Shown here piece after piece: positions 52,691-63,628 of a stretch of 64,000 bases of DNA. The stretch is taken from NCBI RefSeq assembly GCF_000768675.1, contig NZ_AVPI01000020.1:1-64000 (forward strand), written 5' to 3'. A program made the translations under genes and the position numbers. This DNA comes from Knoellia flava TL1 (GTDB lineage: Bacteria; Actinomycetota; Actinomycetes; Actinomycetales; Dermatophilaceae). How positions within the stretch are numbered: position 1 is the first letter of the stretch; each line of letters starts with the position of its first letter. The notes below the pieces were generated by a model. It was not told where the DNA came from and did no database searches. It was given only the letters and a program-made list of their open reading frames with translations.

Positions 52691-53188
52691 TCAGTCCGGG
52701 ATGATGAACTTCTGGCCCGGGAAGATGAGGTCCGGGTTCTCGATGTTGTTGACCTTGGCGATCTTCTTCCAGCTCACGCCGTACTTCTCACCGATCTCGG
52801 AGAGGGTGTCGCCCTTCTTGACGGTGTGCGTGCGCTGCGCCTTGGGTGCAGGCGCCTTCTTGGGCGCCGGAGCAGGTGCCTTCGGTGCCGGGGCAGGAGC
52901 CTTCGGGGCCGGCGCCTTCGGCGCGGGAGCGGGCGCCGGAGTCCCGGCTCGCTCGGCGGCCTCCTTGGCCGCCTTGTCGTACTCCGCCTTCTTCTTCGCA
53001 GCCTCGGCCGCGGCCTCGTCGGCCTCCTTCTTGGCCTTCTCGGCCCGCTCGCCGCTCTCCTTGCGGGCCTTCTCGGCGGCTTCGTCAGCCTTCTTCTTGG
53101 CCTCTTCGGACTGCTTCTTGGCTGCGTCGACGGCGTCGTTGTCGTCATCGAAGCCGAGACCCTTCTTGAGGTCGTCCAGGAAACCCAT
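52691..53188 (-). CDS. LysM-domain protein without signal peptide
   Basis: 165 residues. It starts GFLDDLKKGLGF, then a highly charged Lys/Glu/Ala helix (about 20-82), a Pro/Ala/Lys repeat linker (about 83-115), and one LysM domain (HTVKKGDTLSEIGEKYGV...FPGQKFIIP). No signal peptide or anchor is visible, odd for a peptidoglycan-binding domain. Relatives in actinobacteria share the layout; their location is not established. AAGGA lies 9 bases before the ATG. TAGCGT (53271-53276) is a possible -10 for it; the rest of 53189-53329 is featureless. Confidence 0.85.
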   Translation of the reverse strand: MGFLDDLKKGLGFDDDNDAVDAAKKQSEEAKKKADEAAEKARKESGERAEKAKKEADEAAAEAAKKKAEYDKAAKEAAERAGTPAPAPAPKAPAPKAPAPAPKAPAPAPKKAPAPKAQRTHTVKKGDTLSEIGEKYGVSWKKIAKVNNIENPDLIFPGQKFIIPD

Positions 53189-53329
53189 GTGGCTGGTCCT
53201 TCCGCGTCGATCGAGCCCCGCGACGTCGGTGTCGGGAGCCTCCCGGGCTCTCGCCCTCGGGACGTTCGCGACGCTACCGAAGGTGGACGCGCCCGGACGG
53301 CGCAGCGACCGGGCAATGCCCAGCGGCGG

Positions 53330-53736
53330 TCAGTCGCCCGAGCGCACCGCGTCGAGGTAGAACCACCGTCCGGCTCGTCGGGTGAAGCGGCTCCGCTCCC
53401 GGACCGCTCCCCGCTGGCGCACCGCGCCCTCGCCGGACGTCCAGTGCGCGGCGAACTCGACGATGCCCTCGTCGTCGTTGCCGCCGGCCTCGAGGACGTC
53501 GAGCCCGGTCCAGGTCAGCGAGGGGTCGACCTCCACCTCCGCGGGACGGGTCGTCGGGTGCCACGTGCGGAAGAGGTGGTCCTCGTCGCGGACCACGTAT
53601 GCCGTGTAGCGCGACCGCATGACGGCCTCCGGGGTGGGTGGCCAGGACTCCCCCGCGAGGTAGGGCCCGCAGCACGCCGACAGCGGTACGCCCTCCGGCA
53701 CCCCGCCGCAGGGACAGGGCCCGCTGGCGCCGGGGA

Positions 53737-53740
<4 letters not shown>
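53330..53740 (-). CDS. YchJ-family protein (UPF0225)
   Basis: 136 residues. The N-terminal SEC-C-like cysteines are in GPCPCGG and SACCGPYL, followed by MRSRYTAYVVRDEDHLFRTWHP and the NTF2-like half with VEFAAHW and GRWFYLDA. Function unknown. GTG at 53740 shares 4 bases with the NUDIX stop; an Ala/Arg-rich upstream extension in the same frame is unlikely to be real. Confidence 0.9.
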
Positions 53741-56174
<2,434 letters not shown>

Positions 56175-57260
56175 TCAGGCCAGGACGGACCGGTATGCCG
56201 TGAGCGCGGCCTCGAGCGCGTCGGCACTCGTCGGGAGCTCACCACCTCGGGCGATGGACCGCGAGCGCAGGTCGTCACGGACGGCTCCGTGGAGCAGGAC
56301 GTCGGTGAGCGCCCGGGCCATCGAGGCCACGTCGCCGACGGGCACGAGGATGGCCGCGTCCCCGACGACGGCGCCGGTGCCCCCCGCGTCGGTCGCGACG
56401 ATGGCCGCACCGGCGTGGAGCGCCTCCTGGAGGCCCACGGGCTGCCCCTCCCACCGGGCCGTCGAGACGACAGCGTCGGCGGCGGCGATGAGGTCGGCGA
56501 CGTCGCTGCGCTGGCCGAGCAGGCGGACCGGGACACCGGACGAGTCGATGCGCGCCTGGAGGCGTTCGCGGTCCGGGCCGTCGCCGGCGACGACGGCGAC
56601 GACGTCGATGTCGTGCCGCTGGAGCATCTCTCCCACCGCGTCGACGAGGAGGTCGAGGTCCTTCTGCGGGGCGAGCCTCGCGACCGTGACGAGGAGGAGC
56701 GTGCGGGGCTCGATGCCGAGGTCGTGGCGGACGGCCCAGCGGTCACGCGTCACGGTCGGCGGAGGCGGGGCGGCGATGACGGCGAGCTCGGCCCGGGACG
56801 CACCGAGGCGACGCTGGGTCTCGACGATGTCGGCGGACACCCCGAGGACGAGGTCCGCTCCCCCGGCGACGACCCGCTCGAGGACGGCGTGGACACGACC
56901 GGCGAGACCGCCGCCGGGTGACGCGTTGTGAAGGGTGACGACGAGCGGCACGTCCTGGCCGACGAGGGCGAGGGTCGCGAGCGCACCCACCCGCGCGCCG
57001 TGGGCGTGGACGACGTCGGCGCCGCGGCAGACCGAGCGGAGCGCCGAGACCGCCTGCGCGTCGCGGACCGGGTGGGGGCGGTCGGAGACACCGAGCGCGA
57101 CGGTCGCAGCGCCGGTCCCGGCGTAGTCGAACCGGTCGAGCTCGCCCGGGGGCGCGAGGACGACGACGTCGTGCCCGCCGCCGACGAGGCCGGAGACGAC
57201 GTCGTGGACGTGGCGACCCGTGCCGCCGGCGCTCGTCCCCATGACCAGAGCGACCCTCAC
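56175..57260 (-). CDS. Glycosyltransferase family 4-like
   Basis: 361 residues, GT-B fold. The N-terminal half has VALVMGTSAGGTGRHVHDVV and ADVVHAHGARVGALA; the C-terminal half has LVTVARLAPQKDLDLLVDAV, the nucleotide-sugar region AGDGPDRERLQ, and the GT4 acid motif region STARWEGQPVGLQEALHAG. Acceptor unknown. It ends the murJ-linked module, its GTG sharing 4 bases with the murJ stop, so it may glycosylate an envelope precursor or lipid. Confidence 0.88.
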   Translation of the reverse strand: MRVALVMGTSAGGTGRHVHDVVSGLVGGGHDVVVLAPPGELDRFDYAGTGAATVALGVSDRPHPVRDAQAVSALRSVCRGADVVHAHGARVGALATLALVGQDVPLVVTLHNASPGGGLAGRVHAVLERVVAGGADLVLGVSADIVETQRRLGASRAELAVIAAPPPPTVTRDRWAVRHDLGIEPRTLLLVTVARLAPQKDLDLLVDAVGEMLQRHDIDVVAVVAGDGPDRERLQARIDSSGVPVRLLGQRSDVADLIAAADAVVSTARWEGQPVGLQEALHAGAAIVATDAGGTGAVVGDAAILVPVGDVASMARALTDVLLHGAVRDDLRSRSIARGGELPTSADALEAALTAYRSVLA

Positions 57261-58915
57261 TGCTCCTGCTCCTCTCCTTGGCGGCGACGACGACGTCGGC
57301 CCCGCTCGACGAGCTGGCGGAAGCCGGCCCGGTCGGCGAGCGACATGACGACGAGGTGGACGCCCATCGTGGCAGCACCGATGACGAGACCCGCGACGAG
57401 GGAGCCGAGGAGGCCCGAGCCGTCGAGGGCGCGCGCGACGGTGTCGCCGACGGCGATCGCCACCGCAGCGGCCACGACCGCGGCACCCACGGTGCGGCCG
57501 GTGCCGGCAAGGGCCTCGGACCCCCACGCGCGACGGACGAGGAGGGCGAGCGCGAGCGCCGAGCCGGTCATACCGAGCGTCGAGGAGATGCCGAGGAGCC
57601 CGAGAGTCGTGCCGGCGTCCGACCCGTTCGGGATCCACACGAGCGGCAGGAGGCCGGCGACGAGCCAGCCGACAGCGACTGCGCCGGCGGCGTGCATCGG
57701 CTCCCCTCGCACGTAGAGCGCGCGGGTGAGCAGCGCCGCGATGCTGAAGCCGACGAGGCCGGGGGCATAGGCCGCGAGCCCTCCGGGCAGCGCGACGAGG
57801 GCGTCACGACCGGCCCCGGTCGCACCCCGGTCCCAGGCGAGGAAGAACTCGCCGACCGAGCGCGACACCGCGATGAGGGTGGCGGCCGCGCCCGAGGTGA
57901 GAAGCACGATCCCGCGCAGGCTGCGCGAGAGCGTGGTGGCGGCGGCCGGCGCGGCGTCGTCGGAGCTCGCCCCCTCGGCGTGGGCGAGCGCCGGGAAGGC
58001 GGCGGTGGCCACGGGGACCGCGAGGACGGCATACGGGAGGAGGTAGATCGCCTGGATGATCGCGTAGACGTTGACGACGCCACTGTCGAGGGTGCGCGGT
58101 GCGTGCGTGAGCCAGAGCGTGAGGGCGACGGCAGCCTGCTGCGCGGCGAGGGCGACCACGCCCGCACCGGCGAGTGACGTCGCGCGCCGACCGAGGCCGC
58201 CGGGGAAGGAGAGCGTGGGTCTCAGCCGCGTCCCCGTGCGCAGCGCCGGGACGAGCAGCGGCAGGCTGAGGACGACGACGCCGAGGGTCGTGCCGCCGGC
58301 GAGGACCCAGACCGCGTCGTTCTCGACGGCGTCGGCGCCGACCGGGGTCGGGACGAGGCTGCCGTAGGCGACGTAGGCCACGATGACGACCAGGCTGGAG
58401 AAGAGGGGCGCGAGCGCCGCTGCGAGGAAGCGCCGGTGGGCCTGCAGCACGCCGGCGAGGACGACGCCGATGCCGTAGAGCGCGACCTGCGGCGCGAAGA
58501 TCCGCAGCATCGTCGTGCCCAGCGTGACGCTGCCCGGTCGTGTCGTGTCGTCGAGCAGGAGGTCGCTGAGCCACGGCGCGGCGAGGAAGACGATCGCCGA
58601 CAGGGGCACGAGGACGACGACGGCCCAGGTGAGCAGGGCAGAGGCGCTGCGGTCGGCGTCCTCGCGCGCACCCGCGCCGAGACGGCCCGCGACGAGCGGC
58701 ACGGCGATGGCGGCGAGCGCGCCTCCGGCGGCCACCTCGTAGACGACGTTGGGCAGGGTGTTGACGGTCTGGTAGGCGTCGCCGACCGGGGTCGCGCCGA
58801 CGCTGCCGGAGAAGACCATCGTGCGGGCGAAACCGGCGATGCGGGCAAGGAGGGTGGCGACGGCGACGACGAGCGCCGCCCTGGCCACGGACTGCCCGAC
58901 CGACCTGGGGCTCAC
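57257..58915 (-). CDS. murJ: MurJ/MviN-family lipid flippase
   Basis: 552 residues with about 14 membrane segments. MOP-fold N-terminus with TLLARIAGFARTMVFSGSVG and DAYQTVNTLPNVVYEVAAGG, central LFSSLVVIVAYVAYG, and ALAAQQAAVALTLWLTHAP. A basic Arg-rich C-terminus (RGRRRRRRQ) lies in the cytoplasm. Actinobacteria usually carry the main MurJ (MviN) near parAB at the origin; this could be a second copy flipping another polyprenyl-linked substrate. Start and stop are both 4-base overlaps with neighbours. Confidence 0.85.
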   Translation of the reverse strand: MSPRSVGQSVARAALVVAVATLLARIAGFARTMVFSGSVGATPVGDAYQTVNTLPNVVYEVAAGGALAAIAVPLVAGRLGAGAREDADRSASALLTWAVVVLVPLSAIVFLAAPWLSDLLLDDTTRPGSVTLGTTMLRIFAPQVALYGIGVVLAGVLQAHRRFLAAALAPLFSSLVVIVAYVAYGSLVPTPVGADAVENDAVWVLAGGTTLGVVVLSLPLLVPALRTGTRLRPTLSFPGGLGRRATSLAGAGVVALAAQQAAVALTLWLTHAPRTLDSGVVNVYAIIQAIYLLPYAVLAVPVATAAFPALAHAEGASSDDAAPAAATTLSRSLRGIVLLTSGAAATLIAVSRSVGEFFLAWDRGATGAGRDALVALPGGLAAYAPGLVGFSIAALLTRALYVRGEPMHAAGAVAVGWLVAGLLPLVWIPNGSDAGTTLGLLGISSTLGMTGSALALALLVRRAWGSEALAGTGRTVGAAVVAAAVAIAVGDTVARALDGSGLLGSLVAGLVIGAATMGVHLVVMSLADRAGFRQLVERGRRRRRRQGEEQEQ

Positions 58916-59724
58916 GCGCGACCCCAGCGGTCGAGCCGGCGCAGGACCGGGGTGTCGTCGATGACCTTGCTGAAGGACACCCGCTCGGAGAGCACGGTGA
59001 GTCCGGCGGTCACGGCGAGGGCGACGAGGCGCCCACGGAGCCCGGTGCGTTCGACGAGGGCAAGGCCGACCATGGCACCGGCGGCGTTGGCGCCGGTGTC
59101 GCCGAGCATCGACCTGCCGCGCAGGTCGTCGGGGAGGGTGCCGGCGGCGGCCCCCACGGCCGCCGCGGCCGTGGCCGCTCCCCCGGCACCGGGCGGCAGG
59201 AGTGCGGGCACGCCGGCGAGCACGGTGACCTTGAGCGCCCGCCCCGGGCGGAGGTCGAGGAGGTTCGCGAGGTTGGCGGCGCCCGCGACGGCCGCGCCGC
59301 CCACGAGGGTCGCGAGGACACCACGACCCCGGCCCCGGTCCGCGAGGGCGGTGGCGACGAGGCCGGTCGCGCCGATGCCGACGATCTTCACCGCCCCGGT
59401 CGTCACCTCGCCGCGGGCGAGGGCACCGAGATGGCCCTTGAGCCCCTTGCTGTCCGAGCTGCCGGCGAGGTCGTCGAGGGCGCCGAACGCCGCCGAGCCG
59501 AGGGCCGCGACGACACCGGGCGCTGCCGGGGCACCCCCGGCGAGGTTTCCCGCGGCTGCCGCGACGGCATACACGGGTCCCTCGAGGAGGGTGACGCTCG
59601 CCCCGGCGTGGTTGGTCCGCTCCCACGGCCCACGGGTCTCGGCGGGCAGCGCGCGGCGCGCCACGGAGAGCCCGCCCGCCGCCGCCGCCGCGACGAGGGC
59701 GGCGACGAGGGTCCGACGGCTCAC
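58912..59724 (-). CDS. MraY/WecA-like polyprenyl-phosphate glycosyl-1-phosphate transferase (putative)
   Basis: 270 residues, very Ala/Gly-rich, with several short membrane segments. The family landmarks are present in order: the Asp-Asp pair (84-85) in GALDDLAGSSDSKGLKGHL, NLANLLDLRPG (151-161) corresponding to the NxxNxxDG region, and MLGDTGANAAGA (206-217) corresponding to the GDTGS loop. It is shorter than MraY (about 350), so it may be a reduced or divergent member. Between steB and murJ with 4-base overlaps on both sides. Confidence 0.68.
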   Translation of the reverse strand: MSRRTLVAALVAAAAAGGLSVARRALPAETRGPWERTNHAGASVTLLEGPVYAVAAAAGNLAGGAPAAPGVVAALGSAAFGALDDLAGSSDSKGLKGHLGALARGEVTTGAVKIVGIGATGLVATALADRGRGRGVLATLVGGAAVAGAANLANLLDLRPGRALKVTVLAGVPALLPPGAGGAATAAAAVGAAAGTLPDDLRGRSMLGDTGANAAGAMVGLALVERTGLRGRLVALAVTAGLTVLSERVSFSKVIDDTPVLRRLDRWGRA

Positions 59725-60674
59725 GGCGCCGGGACCGGCGGGTAGGCGGCGGAGACACCGTCGCCGAGGCCGTACTGGCCGACGCCTCCGTCGTTCTGCT
59801 GGACGAGGGCGTAGGCGACGCTCACCTGGCCCAGAGCGAGGCTCACGTCGTCGACGGTGGAGAGGTTGCGGGACGTCCCGGCGTCCCCACGCGCCGCGCG
59901 CACGACCGAGGAGGCCCCGGCGAACCCGGTGACACCGACGTCGGAGGCGAGAACGGCTCCCTTGCCGGCTCCGTCGAGGGCGAGGGCGAGTCCGGCGAGG
60001 CGGTTCGCGGCGCGGTCCCGCTCCGCCACGACATCACCCTTGACGAGCCCTCCGACGACGACGGCGTTGCTCGCCCGGCGCAGGTCGGCGGTGTCGAGGT
60101 CGACGAGGTTCGCGGCGACGAGGGCGTCGAGCGCGGCCTTGCCCGCGTCCGTCACGGTGCCGGTCTCGGCGGCGACGAGGGAGGCGGCGAGGACGTCGTC
60201 GAGGGGCGCGGTGTCGGCGGCGCCGGCGGCGGGGAGTCCGAGCGAGCGGCGGAGCTCGGACGCGAGCTCGGACTGCGAGGCGGAGGCATCGTCGTCGGCC
60301 GGCACCCACGACTCGTCGACGGTCGTGCGCGAGACCACCGTGGCGCCCGCAGCGCCGAGGGTGCCGACGACCCCCTCGACGTGGTCCGCGTCGGCACCGG
60401 GCAGGACGACGAGCGCCACAGTGGCGCCGCTGAGCGTGCCGCCGACGAGTCGGGCGCGGGCGTCGGTCGTCATCTCGTCGCGGGCGACACCCGCCTTGCG
60501 GGCGGCGTCGAGCTCGGCCCGCAGGGCGGTGCGGTCCTCGCGCAGCTGGGTCACCTCCTGGGTCAGGGTGTCGCCGATCGTGCCCTTGAGCGGGCCCGCA
60601 CCGAGAACGATCCCCACGGCGAGGGCCATGAAGATCGAGACGATCGAGACGAGGTGGTAGCGGAAGTCGATCAC
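59721..60674 (-). CDS. SteB/MctB-family envelope protein
   Basis: 317 residues. IDFRYHLVSIVSIFMALAVG places a single membrane anchor at about 7-28, followed by a coiled coil (LTQEVTQLREDRTALRAEL) and an extracytoplasmic Ala/Val-rich domain. It matches the DUF3186 family of Rv1698 (reported as copper-transport MctB) and corynebacterial SteB, which works with SteA in cell separation. Family DUF number is from memory. GTG overlaps steA by 4 bases; steA-steB adjacency is conserved. Confidence 0.88.
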   Translation of the reverse strand: MIDFRYHLVSIVSIFMALAVGIVLGAGPLKGTIGDTLTQEVTQLREDRTALRAELDAARKAGVARDEMTTDARARLVGGTLSGATVALVVLPGADADHVEGVVGTLGAAGATVVSRTTVDESWVPADDDASASQSELASELRRSLGLPAAGAADTAPLDDVLAASLVAAETGTVTDAGKAALDALVAANLVDLDTADLRRASNAVVVGGLVKGDVVAERDRAANRLAGLALALDGAGKGAVLASDVGVTGFAGASSVVRAARGDAGTSRNLSTVDDVSLALGQVSVAYALVQQNDGGVGQYGLGDGVSAAYPPVPAP

Positions 60675-61852
60675 GTGACAATTCCTCCGAGAGCGGACCA
60701 GAGGTCGTCGAGGCGGGCGCCGAGGACCTGGAGCACGACCTTGCCGCCGGGCGTCGCCCAGAGCGCGGCGGTGAGGGCGCTCAACCCGACGAGGACCATG
60801 GCGACGAGCCACCAGCCCGAGATGCGGGAACGATAGAGACGGGACACGCCCTTGGCGTCGACCAGCTTGCCGCCGACCCGCAGACGGGTGAGGAAGGTGC
60901 TCGCCATGCCGGCTCGGCCCTTGTCGAGGAACTCGACGAGCGTGGCGTGGGTGCCGACCGCGACGATGAGCGTCGCGCCCTTGTCGTCGGCGAGCAGCAT
61001 CGCGACGTCCTCACTCGTGCCGGTCGCCGGGAATACGACCGGCTCGACGCCGAGCTCGCGCACGCGGTCGAGACCGGGAGCGCGACCGTCGCGGTAGGCG
61101 TGGACGACGACCTCGGCGCCGCAGCGCAGGGTGGCGTCCGAGACCGAGTCCATGTCGCCGACGATGAGGTCGGGCTTGTGGCGGGCCTCGACGATGGCGT
61201 CGGCTCCCCCGTCGACGCCGATGAGGATGGGCTTGTACTCGCGGATGTAGGACCGCAGCATCTGCAGGTCCTCCTTGTAGTGGTAGCCGCGCACGACGAT
61301 GAGGACGTGCCGGCCCTCGAGGTCGGTCTCGATGTCGGGCACGCCGACCCCGTCGAGGAGCAGCGCACGCTCCTGCTTGAGGTACTCCATCGTGTTGGCG
61401 GCGAAGGCCTCGAGCTGGGTGTTGAGACCCGCTCGGGCGTCGCTCATCGAGTCGGTGACGATCGCGGCGTCGAGGGCCGTGCCCGTCGCGACGACCGCGT
61501 CGCCGGCGAGCAGCTCGTCGCCCTCGACCCGGACCATCGTGCCCTCGTCGAGGGTCATGACGTCCTCGCCGACCGCGTCGAGGAGCGGGATGCCGGCGGC
61601 GAGGAGGATCTCGGGGCCGAGGTTCGGGTAGCGGCCCGAGATCGACTGCGCGGCGTTGACGACGGCGCTCGGGCGGCAGGCGACGAGGGCCTCGGCGCTC
61701 ACCTTGTCGATGTCGACGTGGTTGATGATGGCGACGTCGCCCGGCCGGAGCCGCTTGGTCAGGTCCTTGGTGCGCGGGTCGACGCGCGCGGGCCCGCCGA
61801 CGCCGGCGGGTCCGGGGTCGCGAGGTCGTCGAAGGCGGGTCGTGAAGGGCAT
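60671..61852 (-). CDS. steA: SteA-like protein, thiamine-pyrophosphokinase-like domain plus membrane anchor
   Basis: 393 residues. A long cytoplasmic part has RPGDVAIINHVDIDKVSAEA, NAAQSISGRYPNLGPEILL, and a thiamin-pyrophosphokinase-like core with LIGVDGGADAIVEARHKPD and VGDMDSVSD. One membrane segment (about 350-370) is followed by a short tail. In Corynebacterium the homologue controls daughter-cell separation. I chose the ATG at 61852, 9 bases from a GGGAGG ribosome site, over 61861. Confidence 0.9.
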   Translation of the reverse strand: MPFTTRLRRPRDPGPAGVGGPARVDPRTKDLTKRLRPGDVAIINHVDIDKVSAEALVACRPSAVVNAAQSISGRYPNLGPEILLAAGIPLLDAVGEDVMTLDEGTMVRVEGDELLAGDAVVATGTALDAAIVTDSMSDARAGLNTQLEAFAANTMEYLKQERALLLDGVGVPDIETDLEGRHVLIVVRGYHYKEDLQMLRSYIREYKPILIGVDGGADAIVEARHKPDLIVGDMDSVSDATLRCGAEVVVHAYRDGRAPGLDRVRELGVEPVVFPATGTSEDVAMLLADDKGATLIVAVGTHATLVEFLDKGRAGMASTFLTRLRVGGKLVDAKGVSRLYRSRISGWWLVAMVLVGLSALTAALWATPGGKVVLQVLGARLDDLWSALGGIVT

Positions 61853-61913
61853 CCCGCCCATCCTCCCACGCTCACCCGCGCGTCCCGTGCACCGCTGGGG
61901 CGGCCGGGCGTGC

Positions 61914-63620
61914 TCAGGCGGTGCTCCTCGTGACGTCCCCGAGGAGGTCGCGGGCGTGCTCGAGCGCCGCCTCGCTCTCGCTGCCTGCCATCATCCTGGC
62001 CAGCTCGCTCACGCGCTCGTCGCCGTCGACCCGCCGCACGCCGCTGCGGGTGACCTTGCCGTCGTCGGCCTTGGAGACGACGAGGTGGTTGTCGGCGTGG
62101 GCCGCGACCTGCGCCAGGTGGGTGACGACGATGACCTGGGCGCTGGCCGCGAGGGCCGCGAGCCGGGCCCCGACGTCGAGGGCCGCGCGTCCGCCGACGC
62201 CGGCGTCGACCTCGTCGAAGACGAACGTCGGGACGGCTCGGCTCCGGTCGGCCTGGGCCGTCGCCACCTCGATGGCGAGCATGACGCGCGACAGCTCACC
62301 ACCTGAGGCGACCTTGCTCACGCTGCGCGGGGTGCTGCCGACGTTGGCGGCGAGACCGATCTCGACGTCGTCGGCGCCGTGCGGGCCGAGCCGTCCGGAC
62401 TGCTCGACCCCGACGACGACGGTCGCCGAACCCATAGCGAGGTGGCGCAGCTCCTCGCCGATCCGCTTCGACAGGGCCTTGGACGCCTTCCGGCGTGCGG
62501 CGGTGAGGGCGGCGGCGGCCTCGACGCGCTCGGACTCGAGGCGGGCCACGGTCTCCTCGAGGGTCGTGATGCGGTCGTCGTCGCCCTCGAGCTCGAGGAC
62601 CCGGCGCGCCGCGGCCTCGCCCCAGGCGAGCACCTCGTCGACGGTGTCGCCGTAGCTGCGGGTGAGGTCGGACAGCGCGGCCCGGCGCTCCTGCACCCAG
62701 GCGAGCCGACCGGGGTCGAGGTCGACGTCGGCGACGTAGGCGGACAGGTCGGAGGCGAGGTCGGTGACGAGGTGCGAGACCTCGACGAGCCGGCGCTCGA
62801 GGTCGGCGAGGGCGGGATCGTTGTCGCTCACCTGCGACAGTGCGGCCCGGGCCTCGGCCAGCTGGCCCATGACTCCCGCGTTTCCTCCACCGAGGGCGTC
62901 GTCGTCGCCGGCGAGGAGGACCTGGGCGCGCGACGAGCCCGAGCGCAGCTCCTCGGCGTGGGCGAGCCGCTCGTCCTCGGTGCGCAGGCTCACGTCCTCG
63001 CCGTGCTGGGGCTCGAGGGCCTCGATCCGCTCGAGGCCGCGGTGGAGCAGGTCGAGCTCCTGCGCGCGCTCGCGCGCAGCCGCACGCAGGGACTCGAGCT
63101 CGGTCACGGCAGCCGCGTGGGCGGCATACACCTCGTCGTATGCCGTCCGCACCCGTCCCAGCCCCGGTCCACCGAAGGCGTCGAGCAGCTCCCGGTGCTC
63201 CTCGGGGCGTCGCAGCCGCCACTGGTCGGCCTGTCCGTGGACGGCGACGAGGTGCTCGCCGAGCTCGCCGAGGACGCCGACGGGTGCGCTGCGCCCGCCA
63301 ACGTAGGCGCGCGAGCGCCCCTCCCCGCTCACCGAGCGCACGAGGACGAGGCTGTCGTCGACGTCACCGCCGGCCTCGACGGCACGCACCGTGGCCGGGT
63401 GGTCGGCGGGCACCTCGAAGACGCCCTCGATGACGGCGCGGTCCGAGCCCTCGCGCACGAGGCCGGAGTCGGAGCGAGCGCCGAGCAGCAGTCCCAGGCT
63501 CGTGACGACCATCGTCTTGCCGGCACCGGTCTCGCCCGTGAGCACGGTGAGGCCCGGCCCGAACTCGATGAGCGACTCGTCGATGATGCCGAGGTCCTTG
63601 ATCCTGATCTCCTGCAGCAC
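61914..63620 (-). CDS. recN: DNA repair protein RecN
   Basis: 568 residues, SMC-like. Walker A LTGETGAGKTMVVTSL at about 30-45, two long coiled-coil arms with a hinge, the signature KVASGGELSRVMLAI and Walker B FVFDEVDAGVGGRAA near the C-terminus. It aids double-strand break repair. GTG at 63620 lies 8 bases after the nadK stop; nadK-recN-steA-steB-pyrG is the mycobacterial order too. The 61-base gap to steA shows no feature. Confidence 0.96.
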   Translation of the reverse strand: MLQEIRIKDLGIIDESLIEFGPGLTVLTGETGAGKTMVVTSLGLLLGARSDSGLVREGSDRAVIEGVFEVPADHPATVRAVEAGGDVDDSLVLVRSVSGEGRSRAYVGGRSAPVGVLGELGEHLVAVHGQADQWRLRRPEEHRELLDAFGGPGLGRVRTAYDEVYAAHAAAVTELESLRAAARERAQELDLLHRGLERIEALEPQHGEDVSLRTEDERLAHAEELRSGSSRAQVLLAGDDDALGGGNAGVMGQLAEARAALSQVSDNDPALADLERRLVEVSHLVTDLASDLSAYVADVDLDPGRLAWVQERRAALSDLTRSYGDTVDEVLAWGEAAARRVLELEGDDDRITTLEETVARLESERVEAAAALTAARRKASKALSKRIGEELRHLAMGSATVVVGVEQSGRLGPHGADDVEIGLAANVGSTPRSVSKVASGGELSRVMLAIEVATAQADRSRAVPTFVFDEVDAGVGGRAALDVGARLAALAASAQVIVVTHLAQVAAHADNHLVVSKADDGKVTRSGVRRVDGDERVSELARMMAGSESEAALEHARDLLGDVTRSTA

Positions 63621-63628
63621 GGCTCGCG

